DNA from: Ancistrus triradiatus | Lineage: Eukaryota; Chordata; Actinopteri; Siluriformes; Loricariidae | Direction: 5' to 3' | Assembly (NCBI GenBank): GCA_025084515.1 | Contig: JAJAGP010001646.1 | Location: 108,121 to 172,120 of the forward strand | Length of the DNA stretch: 64,000 bases | Shown: piece by piece, positions 44,538 through 55,536 of the stretch | Layout: each line of letters opens with the position of its first letter | Position numbering within the stretch: the stretch's first letter is position 1 | The notes under the pieces: model-generated | Seen by the model: the letters and a program-made list of their open reading frames with translations, nothing else | Told to the model about the DNA's origin: nothing | Databases searched by the model: none | Translations under genes and position numbers: made by a program

Positions 44538-46459
44538 ATCATCATCAGCTGTGCTAGGCACTGAATACGATTGGGTGAACACTACTGATAGCAATGGCAG
44601 AAGGTTCCAAAGACCCTACCTGAGATGCCACCCGGCCTGCGTCTTTGATATTCGCTTTCCTGATATTACTGGAATTTCCAAAGCCTTCACATTGTGCATC
44701 GAATAATTGATAATTTTTTACCTGCCCGCTAGTCCATCCATGTGTGCATACAGATGTCAGTTCATGTTCAGCAATATGCATCTGCTTCCACACCATCTCG
44801 AGGATGGTGTTTTTGTAAGTCTGCTATCGTTCTCAGTATTTGCCAAGGCTCTGAACCACCCAGTGGATTTTGTTGATTCTATTCTCCTCCCTAGCGCTGC
44901 TTTTTCCTCTTTCACCAGTCTATGTCATTGTCTACACAGCCCTATACTGCAGGAATTCATGGCACACGAACTGTTTTTTTCTACCCACGGAATTCTGGGT
45001 TTGAAAAAAACTTTTAATTGTACTTATCTAGACTGTATCTCAATGAACGCCAAACATTCCTTAAACAGCGATGTCCATTGAAAAAGCTTGACCCGGAACA
45101 TGTTCCCCTTCTGCATCATCAAGAAGCATCATGTCAAGATGCTTTATCAGCAGCATCTCTATGTAGATAAGCATAAAAATGTATCAGAGTAACGGCCGCT
45201 CTCCCAACTGCCTCCTCCTGAGATTTTCATTTCCCAGAATAATGATCCTTTCCCCCCAAGTGCATCCTCATGAGATTTTCATTTCCCACACATACTGTGT
45301 CAAATCAGGCATTCATCATTTTCAAAGCCAGCACATCTACGTCTGGGGTCTGCGGCATTCCTCCTTCCTACACACTCTCTTGACATTAGCCAAGGAACGA
45401 ATTGCTGCATTGCGATCCAGGGCTTAAGACACCCACCGAGGCCTGCACCTGTTTCTCCTTGGCCACAGAACATTATGTCGAACTGACCAGCATTACCTGA
45501 ACATTTAAAAAAATATACAGTACTTTCAAAGTTGCACATTCAAGTGGTTTGTTACTTCCATCCTTTTGCCTTTCTATACATAAGGATACATAAAATGAGC
45601 TTCTGGTGCTGCCTTGACAGCATTTCATAAGTCTTCACACTGGGTTGGTAAGAAATGGCTGCCTAATTTTAGTCGGCTTTACATTTGCATAGGCGCAGCA
45701 CAGGTCCCTCAAATGAGTCTGCAGTGGTATTAATTTACATCGAGAGTGTTTTGCATCTTTTTTGGGCTGTTTATTTACAATAGGTCGCCATGAACTTTGC
45801 AGTAAAGCACATACAAAGAAAAAACACTGAATAGGAGAACATCTGAGAATAATAGCCTTCCAAATATTTACCAAACCACCCACTAGTATATTTTCAAAAA
45901 GAAAAAGAGAGTCAACATGTCCACTTGACAAACACATATGTTTGTTTGCAGGCCTTGTGCAGCTCGCTGTCCAGCTGCAATGTCCATCCATGTGGGACTC
46001 ATCCTTCCTTTCATGACTTCCTATTATTCCTCCCCCTCTATAACTACTGCAGCATATAATCCCATACCACAGCAGCTTGTGTGCAAACAGCGAAGACAAA
46101 GCCACAGCTGCCCTGTGTCCTGATCCACCTTGGGGCATGGCCATACACAAAACCTTCCTCTCATGACCACACATCCTCTGGGTGCTTGAGCCTAGTGACC
46201 CACAGACACTAAATTTTCTGTCCCTCACTCACTTGCACCATGTTTAGCCGAGTCCTATAGAGTGCATACTATCTGAGCTTTCTGAATCTCTCAGCAAGGC
46301 ATCCTCATTTACTTAGCCTTACACAACTGTGTGATGTGAAAAAAAGAAAAAGTCAAGAAGGAATGGGTTTGTTAATATCCAAGCAAACCCAAATAAAAAG
46401 TGAACACCACAGATTCTATTTTGGGAAGCAAGGAAAAATTACAAGGGAAGCAGAATTAT
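44538..46459. other. Unassigned sequence, longest anonymous open frame at 45635-46228 (minus)
   Basis: No repeats were recognised over nearly 2 kb, unusual for this window. The 197-codon minus-strand frame is Cys- and His-rich in places but has no recognisable domain, no splice context I can defend, and is probably a chance frame. The interval may be unique host DNA. Confidence 0.35.
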
Positions 46460-46582
46460 TTAAAGCCTTGCCTTCTGAGCCTTCTGTCTCTCCAGCAGCA
46501 CCTTCGTAGCCTTCTGGTCTTTGATGGGGCTCTTGAGGCTGTTCAACCCAGATAAAGTAAGGAATTTAATGCATTCGAGAAC
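46460..46582 (-). CDS. Possible terminal coding exon of an unknown gene
   Basis: On the minus strand a frame reads ECIKFLTLSGLNSLKSPIKD, then QKATKVLLERQKAQKARL and a TAA stop at 46460-46462. The last part is a Lys/Gln/Ala-rich, helix-like C terminus. A splice acceptor could lie at 46539-46540 (TTATCTGGGTTGAACAG before CCTCAAG), giving an exon of about 79 nt. No polyadenylation signal is obvious just downstream, and I do not recognise the protein. It may also be a chance frame. Confidence 0.2.
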   Translation of the reverse strand, partial: VLECIKFLTLSGLNSLKSPIKDQKATKVLLERQKAQKARL

Positions 46583-47732
46583 TCAGTATTAAAGGCTTCA
46601 TGTCCCTCTCCAAAACATATTTAGAGTGAAGAACAAAGCGTGGAGATGTGAAGCGGCGAAACCGTGTCAAAATTGAACAGGCAACACGCAGCCCGTTTGC
46701 TTCTTCACCCACTAAAACATCAATAGAATTTAAAATGCCAGTAGACATAATGAGGTTGAATAGCGACAGAGCTTGTAAGGCTATTTTCTTTCTCCATTCT
46801 CTCAGCCTCTCCTTTGAGTCAATTTTTTGTAGCACAACAAAGATGCAAAACAAAATAATTAGGTCACCAAAAGATCTGAAAACTGACAAAAACCCAGCTG
46901 CGCTTATTTATTTCTTTTTAATACTTCCAGTTTCTGCTAAAAAAAAAGCAGGCTATAGTTTACAGTACAGAAGGGAAATGCTCTGAATCTTCTAATGATG
47001 CCAATTGTCAATTTTTCAGCATCCTATGTCTCAATATCAAAGACCCAAAAGTTCAGAATAGGGGACATAGAGGGTCATTGTACATGCCCAGTGATAAGGC
47101 AATGCTTTTGCATTATGCGATAAAATAATAGGTTATAAAATATATGACAATATTCAACACATGTAAAGTTATCATTTCACCACTCCTTAGGGAAGTCGCA
47201 ATCCAGAATTACAGTTGACTGATTAAAATTAAGTGATGTCCCATCAAAAGGTAGCATGAGGTCACCTGCCTAACGTAACTTCTTTTCATTCATTTCATAA
47301 CCAAGTTCCACCCACTCAGCAAGACTTTATAAGACAGCATATACCAATATAGGTGCCAGTCATAGAAAAGCTAAACACACTTGGAGAGCGCTAGCTGCCC
47401 TTTCTGTACATAATAACTAATAGACACCCCTGATTGGTAGGAACTTTTGTCTTTTGGTCTTTTTGAATCATCAGAATTCATCTCGGCATCTATTTCAAAC
47501 CATCAAAGGGCTAGTATGTCATGTTTACAGGACATTATGTGCTAATGCTAATAATCTGCTATCTACTTTCTTTTCCAGTTCCAAGGATTCCAAACAGATA
47601 CTGGGAAATACACTATATAGCCAACATCACTGTTATTTTAACAACACTCACTGCAGGCTCATAAATGCTGGTTCATAATATGAATCATACAAACAAGGAA
47701 TTTCTATACAAACAGTGACACTGGAATGTCAA
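46583..47732. other. Unassigned intergenic sequence
   Basis: No recognised repeats. The 107-codon minus frame at 46566-46889 has no domain that I can name. Confidence 0.4.
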
Positions 47733-48125
47733 GTCGAGTCAAATTTATTTCTATAGCTCTTTTTAGAATGTCTCAAGCAGCTTTACAAATATCTCTACCC
47801 GAAGTCCTAATTGAGCAACCCTATGGCAAAAGTGGCAAGGAAACACTTCCTAAATGTTAACTCTGTAACCAAGATTCAAAAAAAGGACCCACCTCCTTGG
47901 GCAGCCTAGACTTTATATGTAAGAATTAAACTAAGTTACCTAATTAATAAGGTTAAAAAAATTGTTTAAATAAACAAAAGCTAACCATAAAAAACATATT
48001 GAAAATATTAACAATAAAATATAAAAAGTAAATATGCTATGACAAATATATATAAAATGTTTTTTGTATTAAGTAATGTGAAGAATACGCATATCTGAAT
48101 TATTTAGTCTAGTAAATATAGTTCA
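47733..48125 (+). repeat. Dispersed repeat of unknown class, copy 4
   Basis: GTCAAGTCGAGTCAAATTTA, TGTCTCAAGCAGCTTTAC, AAGTGGCAAGGAAACACTTC, GGACCCACCTCCTTGGGCAG and a tail near ATTATTTAGTCTAGTAAATA follow the order in copy 1. Confidence 0.85.
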
Positions 48126-48166
48126 CGTGGCCTCAACAGGAAAGTTTTGTTGGCACGTCATGCTCA

Positions 48167-48270
48167 GTCAAAGTCAGATTTATTTCTATAGCACTTCTTA
48201 CAATGGGGCATTGTCTCAAAGCAGCTTTACAATTTTCTATTTTCTTGGCCCAAAGTCCTAATTGAGCAAG
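48167..48270 (+). repeat. Dispersed repeat of unknown class, copy 5 (5' part only)
   Basis: AGTCAAAGTCAGATTTATTT, CTATAGCACTTCTTACAATG and GGCATTGTCTCAAAGCAGCT match the first 100 bp of copy 4. It lies in direct orientation only 40 bp after that copy. Confidence 0.85.
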
Positions 48271-49447
48271 ACTTGGGTGACAGTGCCCTCTGATTTGGTC
48301 TGAGTAACAGTATGAGGACTGGAACTGATGACAGACTGTACTGAACACTTTACCGACTTCCATTATGACTCTTTCACCTCCCCAATAAATTTTTCAAGTT
48401 ACACAGCCGATAAAGTCCATAAAGGTACTTTGTCAGTTAAAATGGAGATCTGTGCTGGCTTCCACACAGCCCTGACCGTAACTTTTTCAGAAACCTTTCA
48501 GATATATTGGAATGCCAACTCTGAGTCCATTTTTATTGTCCAACTGTCCATCAGTGACTGACCACACAGTTATGTTCCAAAATTCAGTCGGAAGAAACTC
48601 CATATTAATACCTATGTTTCTGGATGAATTTTTTTGAGTTTCCACAAATGTTTGGCTACACAGTGTATTTTGTTTAGTTTACTGCATATAGAATGACAGC
48701 ACCATACACCATGATAACATGTTATTGTAATACGGCTGGCTGTGCCTATCTATTTCCACTTCTTTGGGTGGCTTTGGACAGACCTGTCTGCTGCCTAAAG
48801 CCCGCACACTCATCCCACACAAGACAAGGAAATGAGCTGCCACGGAGTCATAGACAACTGTCTGCCACAAAAATCCAGTTTGATTGACGACATGTCGCAG
48901 TGGTGCCGCCGAAAAGTTCATTTTCCAAACCTCTACTGGTGACAGATTGTCCATCATTCTACATTCCTTATGAATACAACGACGACCGCTCAGGCTTGCT
49001 TTATTTGGACATACGTAACAGAGAGGCATCTTTTCCATAGTGCTTCTGGACTTAAAAATGGCATCCTTAGATTTTTAACGTGTCCTTGCTAACTGTATGC
49101 ACAATTGATTTCAAAATTGCATTGGCACAAGATAAACGCTCATGTAAGTGCAGTCCACTCACCCTGGTATAAGTGCCTGGTTGAAGGGATATTACAATAA
49201 CGCACTCTCAAACATTCTGACTCCATTATCTTCATCTTCAACAGCTCAGAAAAAGTGAACGCTCAAGATAAGTGTGATCCTGAAAGGACTAATGCTTTAT
49301 ACACTGATTTTGCCACATAAATGTATAACTATGTTTATGTATGTGTTATAATGTAGATATTTTGAGCTTTCTTAAGGGTTTCTTTAAATAATAGGATCTA
49401 ACTATATACATTATGTTTCGAATTACATGCCACATATTGTCAGCTTT
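48271..49447. other. Unassigned intergenic sequence
   Basis: Nothing recognised. The 119-codon minus frame at 48679-49038 has no recognisable domain. Confidence 0.4.
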
Positions 49448-49455
49448 TAGGAAAC

Positions 49456-50490
49456 TAGGGCTGCAACTAACGATTATTTTAATAATCGATTAATCGGTCA
49501 ATTATTTTTTCGATTAATCGATGTATCGGGTTTAAAAAAAACCTTTCCATGTCTTTATTCAGAAATATAACATTAAATAACAGAGCAAATAAGCACTTAC
49601 AATAAATGAATAATAATAAATTACATTTATTAATAAATTAAAATAACAAATTAAATAATAAAGAAAAATAAGTGCATCTCTGATGCAAACACTACATACA
49701 AACTCATTCATGCTCTTTCTTTAGAAACTTTGCATTGCAAGCCAAAAATGTTAGCATGTCAACATGCTCCCGGCTAAAGCTGGCTCTCTTTTTAGAGACT
49801 ATATTTCCTGCCGCAGAAAATAAACGCTCAGACAGTGTTGAAGTAGCAGGAATGCATAAATAGGACTTGGCTAGCCTGGCCAATATAGGATATCTGTCTC
49901 TTAGCTTATCCAGCTAACAAGCAGAAAAACAGCATCAACCGTGCTGTGTCCGTTTGCATCGTGTGAGTGCGCTGTTACGTTTCCTCACTTCAAAACGGAA
50001 CAAACTCGGGATATTGTGGTGACTTACGCTGTTGTTGAGCTCCCTTCATCCTCATCGGTGACTGTAACATGCTTCCATTTCGAGAGCTGTATCATCACCA
50101 GGGTGCTCCCGTGTCAGGTCAGATCACTTTTGCAAAGCTTGCATGTCACACATTGTTTAGTTGTGTGAAGCGTGCAGTGCTCCTACACTTTGGAGGACTT
50201 AAGCCGAACCTGCTTCTCTGCATCGGTCATGTTTCATTTGTAAAATTGATTTAATTCTTAACGCTAACTTACTTTGAAAATTCCGCATCCGCGCCGGCTC
50301 CGCCTCGCTCCGTTCAATCGCTTGTGTTTTTTTTCCAAGCGTTGACGAAGTGCCGCAAGTAACGTAAGCAGATATGATAAGGCGAGAGACACATAAATCA
50401 GGCGACACAACAAATCGATAATGAAATTCGTTGTCGACACTTTTAATAATCGTTTATTATCTATTTTATCGATTCGTTGTTGCAGCCCTA
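49456..50490 (-). mobile_element. hAT element with intact 3' coding remnant
   Basis: Ends are TAGGGCTGCAACTAACGATT and the complement of TAGGGCTGCAACAACGAATC. The flanking 8-mers TAGGAAAC (49448-49455) and TAGGGAAC (50491-50498) match at 7 of 8 positions. Subterminal ATTAATCGATTA-type repeats are typical of this group. At 1035 bp it is internally deleted, with part of the transposase kept. Confidence 0.93.
49704..49913 (-). pseudogene. hAT transposase C-terminal dimerisation domain
   Basis: A 69-codon uninterrupted frame reads LDKLRDRYPILARLAKSYLC, IPATSTLSERLFSAAGNIVS, KKRASFSREHVDMLTFLACN and AKFLKKEHE before a TGA. This is the hAT C-terminal dimerisation region: YPxLAxLAxxYL, the ATSxxSERxFSxAG motif and a final hydrophobic helix. 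It has no start codon of its own. An in-frame TAG lies immediately upstream, so the rest of the protein was deleted. The frame itself has no lesion, which suggests a fairly recent deletion. Confidence 0.92.
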
Positions 50491-50498
50491 TAGGGAAC

Positions 50499-51532
50499 AA
50501 TAATGACTTAAACTTAATCTATATTATGAGATCTGGATTAACAATCAGAACATTTAAATTATACCATGCATGCAGAAAATAAACTAGATAGAACATAATC
50601 TAAAGTTAAAACTGTATATATTTCAAATATAGAAGAAATAAGAATAAATTAGCTCACTCCAAAACTGCACTGTTTCATTCAACATACAGATCAGCTTAAA
50701 AGATATTTCATAATTGAATTTCTGCAGTATTACAATATGTCTGTGGCATACTATAAAATTACATAAAGTTTTCCCCAAACCGGAGTCGCATAGACCTTGT
50801 GTATTCATCAGATTACCTCTTATTCCCTTAAATATAACCAAGCTAAACATTTTTTTAAAATTATGAACACATCAAAATCTATGAGAAGATTTATATGTAA
50901 TAATAACAAATGTAAAGAAAATTATTTATATCCTGTAATATTCTTTTTACTATAGAGCCACAATACACCACAGATCAGTCTTAAATTCTGCTTAATTTGC
51001 CTACAAATAGCTGCTATACGTACGGGAGCCATGTGAGAAAAAAAAAGCTGTTTGCAAAACGAAACATGTTGAGAGACGCTAAATAGCGCAACAGCTGCAA
51101 AAGCAAACAAACACTATTATGAATGCCAGAGACTAATCACTCATGCACATGCACACATAAACTTATGCATACACACAAACCAGAAAACATGTGCCCAGTG
51201 AGGCCTAGCAGATGGTCTCCACCCCCGTTTCCATCCATACATCACCTTTCTCTCTCATTCCCTCTCTCTTTCTCCCTGACTCTCTCCCTCTGAGCTGATC
51301 GTTCAAACACAAACACCTACATCACTCCTGTTTGCAATCAAACAATAACCAGGACGTATTGAGAGCGTGCAAACAGCACACACAAAAGACAGATTCTTTT
51401 CAAGCCACGGACGGCGGCGCACGTCTCTCACTGCTTACTGAAGGTTACTGGGCTCATCATCTCCCGATGACACCATCTATCACTCATTTCATTGACTGCC
51501 ATGCCCTTCTGAAATCTGAGAGCAGGATATGA
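50499..51532. other. Unassigned sequence with a pyrimidine-rich run at 51243-51292
   Basis: No recognised element. The CT-rich run consists of CTCTC and TTTCTC units. Confidence 0.5.
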
Positions 51533-51956
51533 TACAGTGGTGCTTGAAAGACTGTGAACCCTTAATATATTTTTTTATATTTCTGCATAAATATGACCTA
51601 AAACAGCATCAGATTTTCACAGAAAAAGCAGATAGAGAACTCAGTTACACAAACTCGGCCATTTATTTATTGAGGAAAATGATCCAATATTACATATCTG
51701 TGTATTGCCAAAATATGTGAACCTTTGCTTTCATTATCTGCCCCCTTGTGCAGCAGTAATGGCAACTGAAAGGTTAAGGAACCGTTGATTTTAACCCATT
51801 CCTCAATGCAGAGCAGCATTTCCTCACATGCTGCTCACTTCAGGTCTTCCCATAACATTTCTAGTGAATTAAGGTCAGGACTTTCACTTGGCTATTCCAA
51901 AACATTAAGTTTATTCTACTTTAGCCATTTTTTGGTAGAACAGCGTGTGTGCTTAG

Positions 51957-52649
51957 TAGGGGTGCAATGATACAGAAATGTCATAATATGATACTTATTG
52001 CTGTTTTTGCTCCACGATATGATATGTTTCCAATACAAAATGAAGACAGAAATTTGATTTTAAATCCATTTTTAATATAGAGATCAAGGAGGCCAATACA
52101 ACTTCCTGCTCTGCAAGCTTGGAAAACGGATTTCTTTGCTGGGGTTTAAAAAAAAAAAAAAAAAAATTCACCAGAGAGCTCTGCCATTGCTTATTTTCTT
52201 TTTGAAGGGCATGGTCTAGGCACCTCAGGGTCCACACTCTATTCTGAAGGATTTGTCTCCATACTCTCTCTAGTTTTGCACTACAGAGATACATTATGAA
52301 AACTTTATTATTATATTTGAGTTTCTATTTCCTCACATTAAAAAAACAGCATTTTCTGATGCTGCCTAATGACTAAAATCTCTGTGGTGAGATTATACGC
52401 TCTTTCCTTATTACACAATCTGCTGCTAGATGTCGAATGTGTACAACTACAGTATGTTTGAACTGTTGGTCTAGAACTGCGGCTGGCTTTATGCAGATGA
52501 CTGCATCTCAGTAGTGCCAGTTGACATAATGGCTCTGTAAAGTTTTTTAAAAATAAAATCTTAATTTGTTCGATTCATGGCTCGTATCATATTGAAACCC
52601 TCGTATTGAAAAAAAAAAGAATATTAATATGTGTATCGTGGCACCCCAA
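51957..52649 (-). mobile_element. Non-autonomous hAT-like element, copy 2, inside Tc1 H
   Basis: Ends TAGGGGTGCAATGATAC and the complement of TTGGGGTGCCACGATAC. Flanking 8-mers GTGCTTAG (51949-51956) and GTGCCTGG (52650-52657) match at 6 of 8. Interior matches 8600-9377 in reverse. It is 693 bp and non-coding, with an A run at 52148-52166. Confidence 0.85.
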
Positions 52650-52675
52650 GTGCCTGGGTTGCTTTGTTGCTGCAT

Positions 52676-52960
52676 CCCAGGAAAAAATTTACTGTGAATT
52701 TTCATAGTAAAACTGTGAATTGCTTGACAGTTTTAATGTGAACTTTCACAGTTTGACCATGAAGTTCACAGTTCTACTATGGATTTTTGATGGTAATTTG
52801 GCCACTTCATAGTTCTACTGTCAGATTTCATAGGTACAACTGTAAACGTGGTGGACTATGAACTGACCATGAATTATTTTACAGTTGTGCTTTGAATTAT
52901 TGTGGTGATTTGGCCACTTCATGGCTCTACTGTCAAATTTCACAGTACATTTTTCCTGGG
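52676..52960. mobile_element. 285-bp MITE with CCCAGGAAAAA ends, inside Tc1 H
   Basis: Left end CCCAGGAAAAAATTTACTGT; right end complement CCCAGGAAAAATGTACTGTG. AT is repeated on both sides (52674-52675 and 52961-52962). The inside is built from many short ACAGTT/CATAGT units, including a direct repeat TTTGGCCACTTCAT at 52797 and 52909. No coding capacity. The superfamily is unknown. Confidence 0.85.
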
Positions 52961-53367
52961 ATGACCTATGATTTCTTGGGATTCATGGACAAATGTCCTG
53001 ACATTTTCCTTTGAAATATGCTGGCATAATTCATTGTTACCTCAATGGGAGAAGCTCTCTTGCCCAGTAAAACTGACCCAAACCACGTTTCATAGATGGG
53101 ATGACATTCTTATGTTGGAATGCAGATTCCCTTTCTCCAGACTTAATGATTCATATTTAAACCAAATAATTATCTGTTGGCCTCATCCATTCACAAAATT
53201 CTTATCCAGTCACATTCTGGCTTGTCCATACAATATTTAAGAAAAAATTAACAAAAAAACAAAACAGATGTCTTTCTTCTTGCAACCCTGCTATTCACAC
53301 CACTGTTGGACCCACAAACATTAATATTAGCCAGAGTGAGAGAGGTCTTTAGTTGTAGTAGTAGAAG

Positions 53368-53727
53368 TAGGGCTGTGCGATATACATCGCCTGGCAATAG
53401 AAAAACCTCTACCATTTCATATTACACTCTGCCGTCTATTTCATTGTGTTGCAAAATACATGCTGTAGGGCAGTGTTTTTCTTGTTTGGATGACGCATCG
53501 TTAAGGCGACACAAACAGACATGAAAGAGACTGAACACGATGCATAACAGGGTAATTTCAAACAGGAACAGCAAGCACAAATCATGGAGCTCGTACCTAA
53601 AAGAAGAGCTACTACTACCGCATGGTTTCGGTATGAAAAGTCTGACGCTGGTACTTTGCAAGCTATGGAATAGCTAAGTTCTCATGACAGACTTAAACAC
53701 AACTAACCTCTTTACCACCATCGCAAA
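53368..53727 (+). mobile_element. hAT fragment with transposase start
   Basis: TAGGGCTGTGCGATATACAT at 53369 looks like a hAT left end. A plus-strand frame begins at 53584: MELVPKRRATTTAWFRYEKS, then DAGTLQAME and a stop (53671-53673). MELVPKxGAT...WFxxEKSD is the start of ZBED1-like hAT transposases, just before the BED finger. The rest is missing and no right end was found. Confidence 0.7.
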
Positions 53728-54420
53728 AATCATGCGTTAGAGCTGCACCGATCAATCAGCCAATTTTAGCATGATCAGCCATGAACGGAGGTTGGTTCAG
53801 TCTCATTTAACCGATTCTGTTACGGTCCCATTTAACTTGGGAGGCGCGCTGCAGTTGGACAAACGCAGCCACACATGAACAGCACAGTGCTTTTAATAAC
53901 TTTCATTCAGAATTCAGTTCGTATGTGTAGCCTAAAGAGCTTTAAACACTCAACCACACTCACCGGTTTGTTTGAGACCCGCTGCTAACACATGACGAGG
54001 GACTGTTACATTTCAGTTGTTTTGAGTCCTCTTAGGCCATGTCCAGCAGCTCACTCAACGACAACAGCAACGTCCTATGCATACGAACATTTTCTCGCCA
54101 TTCTTCTTCAACAACCACTTCGTTTTCAAAGCTGTCCTACCAACGAGAGGTCCGATATATAATGTAGGCCTATATATATTTTTTAGATTAGATTCAACTG
54201 TATTGTCATTACACATGTACAAGTACAACGCAACGAAATGTAGTTTAACATCTAACAAGAAGTGCAATAAGCAGCAATGTGTCGGAATGTACAATGTTGT
54301 TCACATGTACAATAAATTAAAAAAATATATAAATCGGCTCACAATCAGGAACCGGCTCCCGTCGTTCATTTCAAAGAGCCGACTCTTAGAGCCGGATCGG
54401 TCGCGACCGACACATCACTA
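53728..54420. mobile_element. Further hAT-like and LINE-tail fragments
   Basis: TAGAGCTGCACCGATCAATC at 53736 resembles another hAT end. TAGTGATGTGTCGGTCGCGA (complement, 54402-54421) with the palindromic GAGCCGACTC/GAGCCGGATC block at 54368-54395 resembles a third. At 54186-54300 the minus strand reads CATTTCGTTGCGTTGTACTT, then GTACATGTGTAATGACAATA, a 3' tail common to fish LINEs and their SINEs. The exact pairing of the ends is not resolved. Confidence 0.55.
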
Positions 54421-54467
54421 ATGGATATAGTAGTGACCTCCGTATCGCGTTCTGACGCCTCTGTTCT

Positions 54468-54662
54468 TCAAAATATTACATACCTTAACTCTTGGAGATG
54501 ATGTTTTTTGGGTCGACCACTCCTGGGGACAAGAAATATGGTTTTTTTTGAATTTCCACCATTTGTACACACAGTCTCTCTGACTGTGGGTTGATTCAGT
54601 CCAAACTCTTTAGGGATGGTTTTTAAGCAGCAACAACTGGACTTTGCATCAATAATAAACAC
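54468..54662 (-). pseudogene. Tc1-like transposase DNA-binding remnant (element H)
   Basis: The frame contains LKTIPKEFGLNQPTVRETV and IFLVPRSGRPKKHHLQEL, the first helix-turn-helix and the GRPxK linker of a Tc1-like transposase. The downstream catalytic part, interrupted by insertions, lies toward 51780-53290 and shows only fragments. Inactive. Confidence 0.75.
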
Positions 54663-55009
54663 TATTCGGAGGTCCTCAGTAAATCTCGTTTGTTCTTTTC
54701 CACAAAATTGTGTTGTGAAGATAAGACTTTGATGGGGTCCCTGTTTTTTTTATTTTTAGTTACAACAGAGCACCTTCCACACCTGAAAACACCCTGACTC
54801 CTGAATTTCCTCAATTCACTTTGCTATAAAAATAAACTGCTATAAGTACTTTTGCAAACTCCACAAATATGTAATTATTGGATTAAGTGACTTATCTTTT
54901 TATCTAATTGGGTGTCTGAAAAGCTGATTATTGTTTTAAGTTCATAAAATTTTAACGCAAGAAATATAAAAACTTCTAAAAGGTTCACAAAGTTTCAAGC
55001 ACCACTGTA

Positions 55010-55534
55010 GCAAGCAACCATTCTATACAGAACTCACTGCATCTAAACTATACAACCTACTGCCATCCAATCCTCTTAGTGTTACACAAAAGACTGACTC
55101 TACATTCATTCTCGTATAGTATGGAATTCATGTAAAGCTAATTGAGTTTGGTCAGAATTCCAAAATATTCGATCACTCATTGCTCATATAAGTGAAATAT
55201 TTAAAGAATTACTGACAGTGACACAAGGAAATTTATCCAAAAAAAATTACTTTTTTGTAAGCAGAGATCAATTCCCTCCTAACCCACTACATTGACAGAG
55301 AAGAAATATGTATTCTTTTTAAAACAACATGACACATTGGTTAGTCGCAAGGAGTCTGATTTTGGTAGTTACCAAAATATTCTGAAATTTTAAATGGCTG
55401 TATCTTCATCCCTACAGAGAGCACACTTTGGCTATCTAACAGTGGACAGTGACTGCAGAGGCAGTAGGGCATCTGTGAGTGGACAGCTTTACGTCATTAT
55501 GAGCTAAAAGCAATAAATATTGAAACTGGAGATA
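55010..55534. other. Unassigned intergenic sequence
   Basis: No recognised element or gene. Confidence 0.5.
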
Positions 55535-55536
55535 TA

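Larger units (their letters stand above)
51535..55007 (-). mobile_element. Tc1-like transposon H, expanded to 3.5 kb by nested insertions
   Basis: TA (51533-51534) then CAGTGGTGCTTGAAAGACTG; right end complement CAGTGGTGCTTGAAACTTTG, then TA (55008-55009). Left inner repeat TTTATTTATTGAGGAAAATG matches element C. Own sequence remains at about 51535-51956, 52650-52675, 52961-53290 and 54462-55007. The rest consists of a hAT-like element, a MITE and hAT/LINE fragments. Joining 51956, 52658 and 52963 restores the expected order of the antisense gene, which shows these are insertions. Confidence 0.88.

Noticed and set aside
45635..46228. Longest open frame of the window (197 codons, minus strand)
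   Set aside because: No recognisable domain, no biased composition typical of a protein family, and no convincing splice or promoter context. A frame of this length can arise by chance in 64 kb.
46566..46889. 107-codon frame with a hydrophobic start
   Set aside because: Could suggest a signal anchor, but there is no other support and the composition is AT-driven.
48679..49038. 119-codon frame on the minus strand
   Set aside because: Cys-containing but without a zinc-finger spacing or any motif that I can name.
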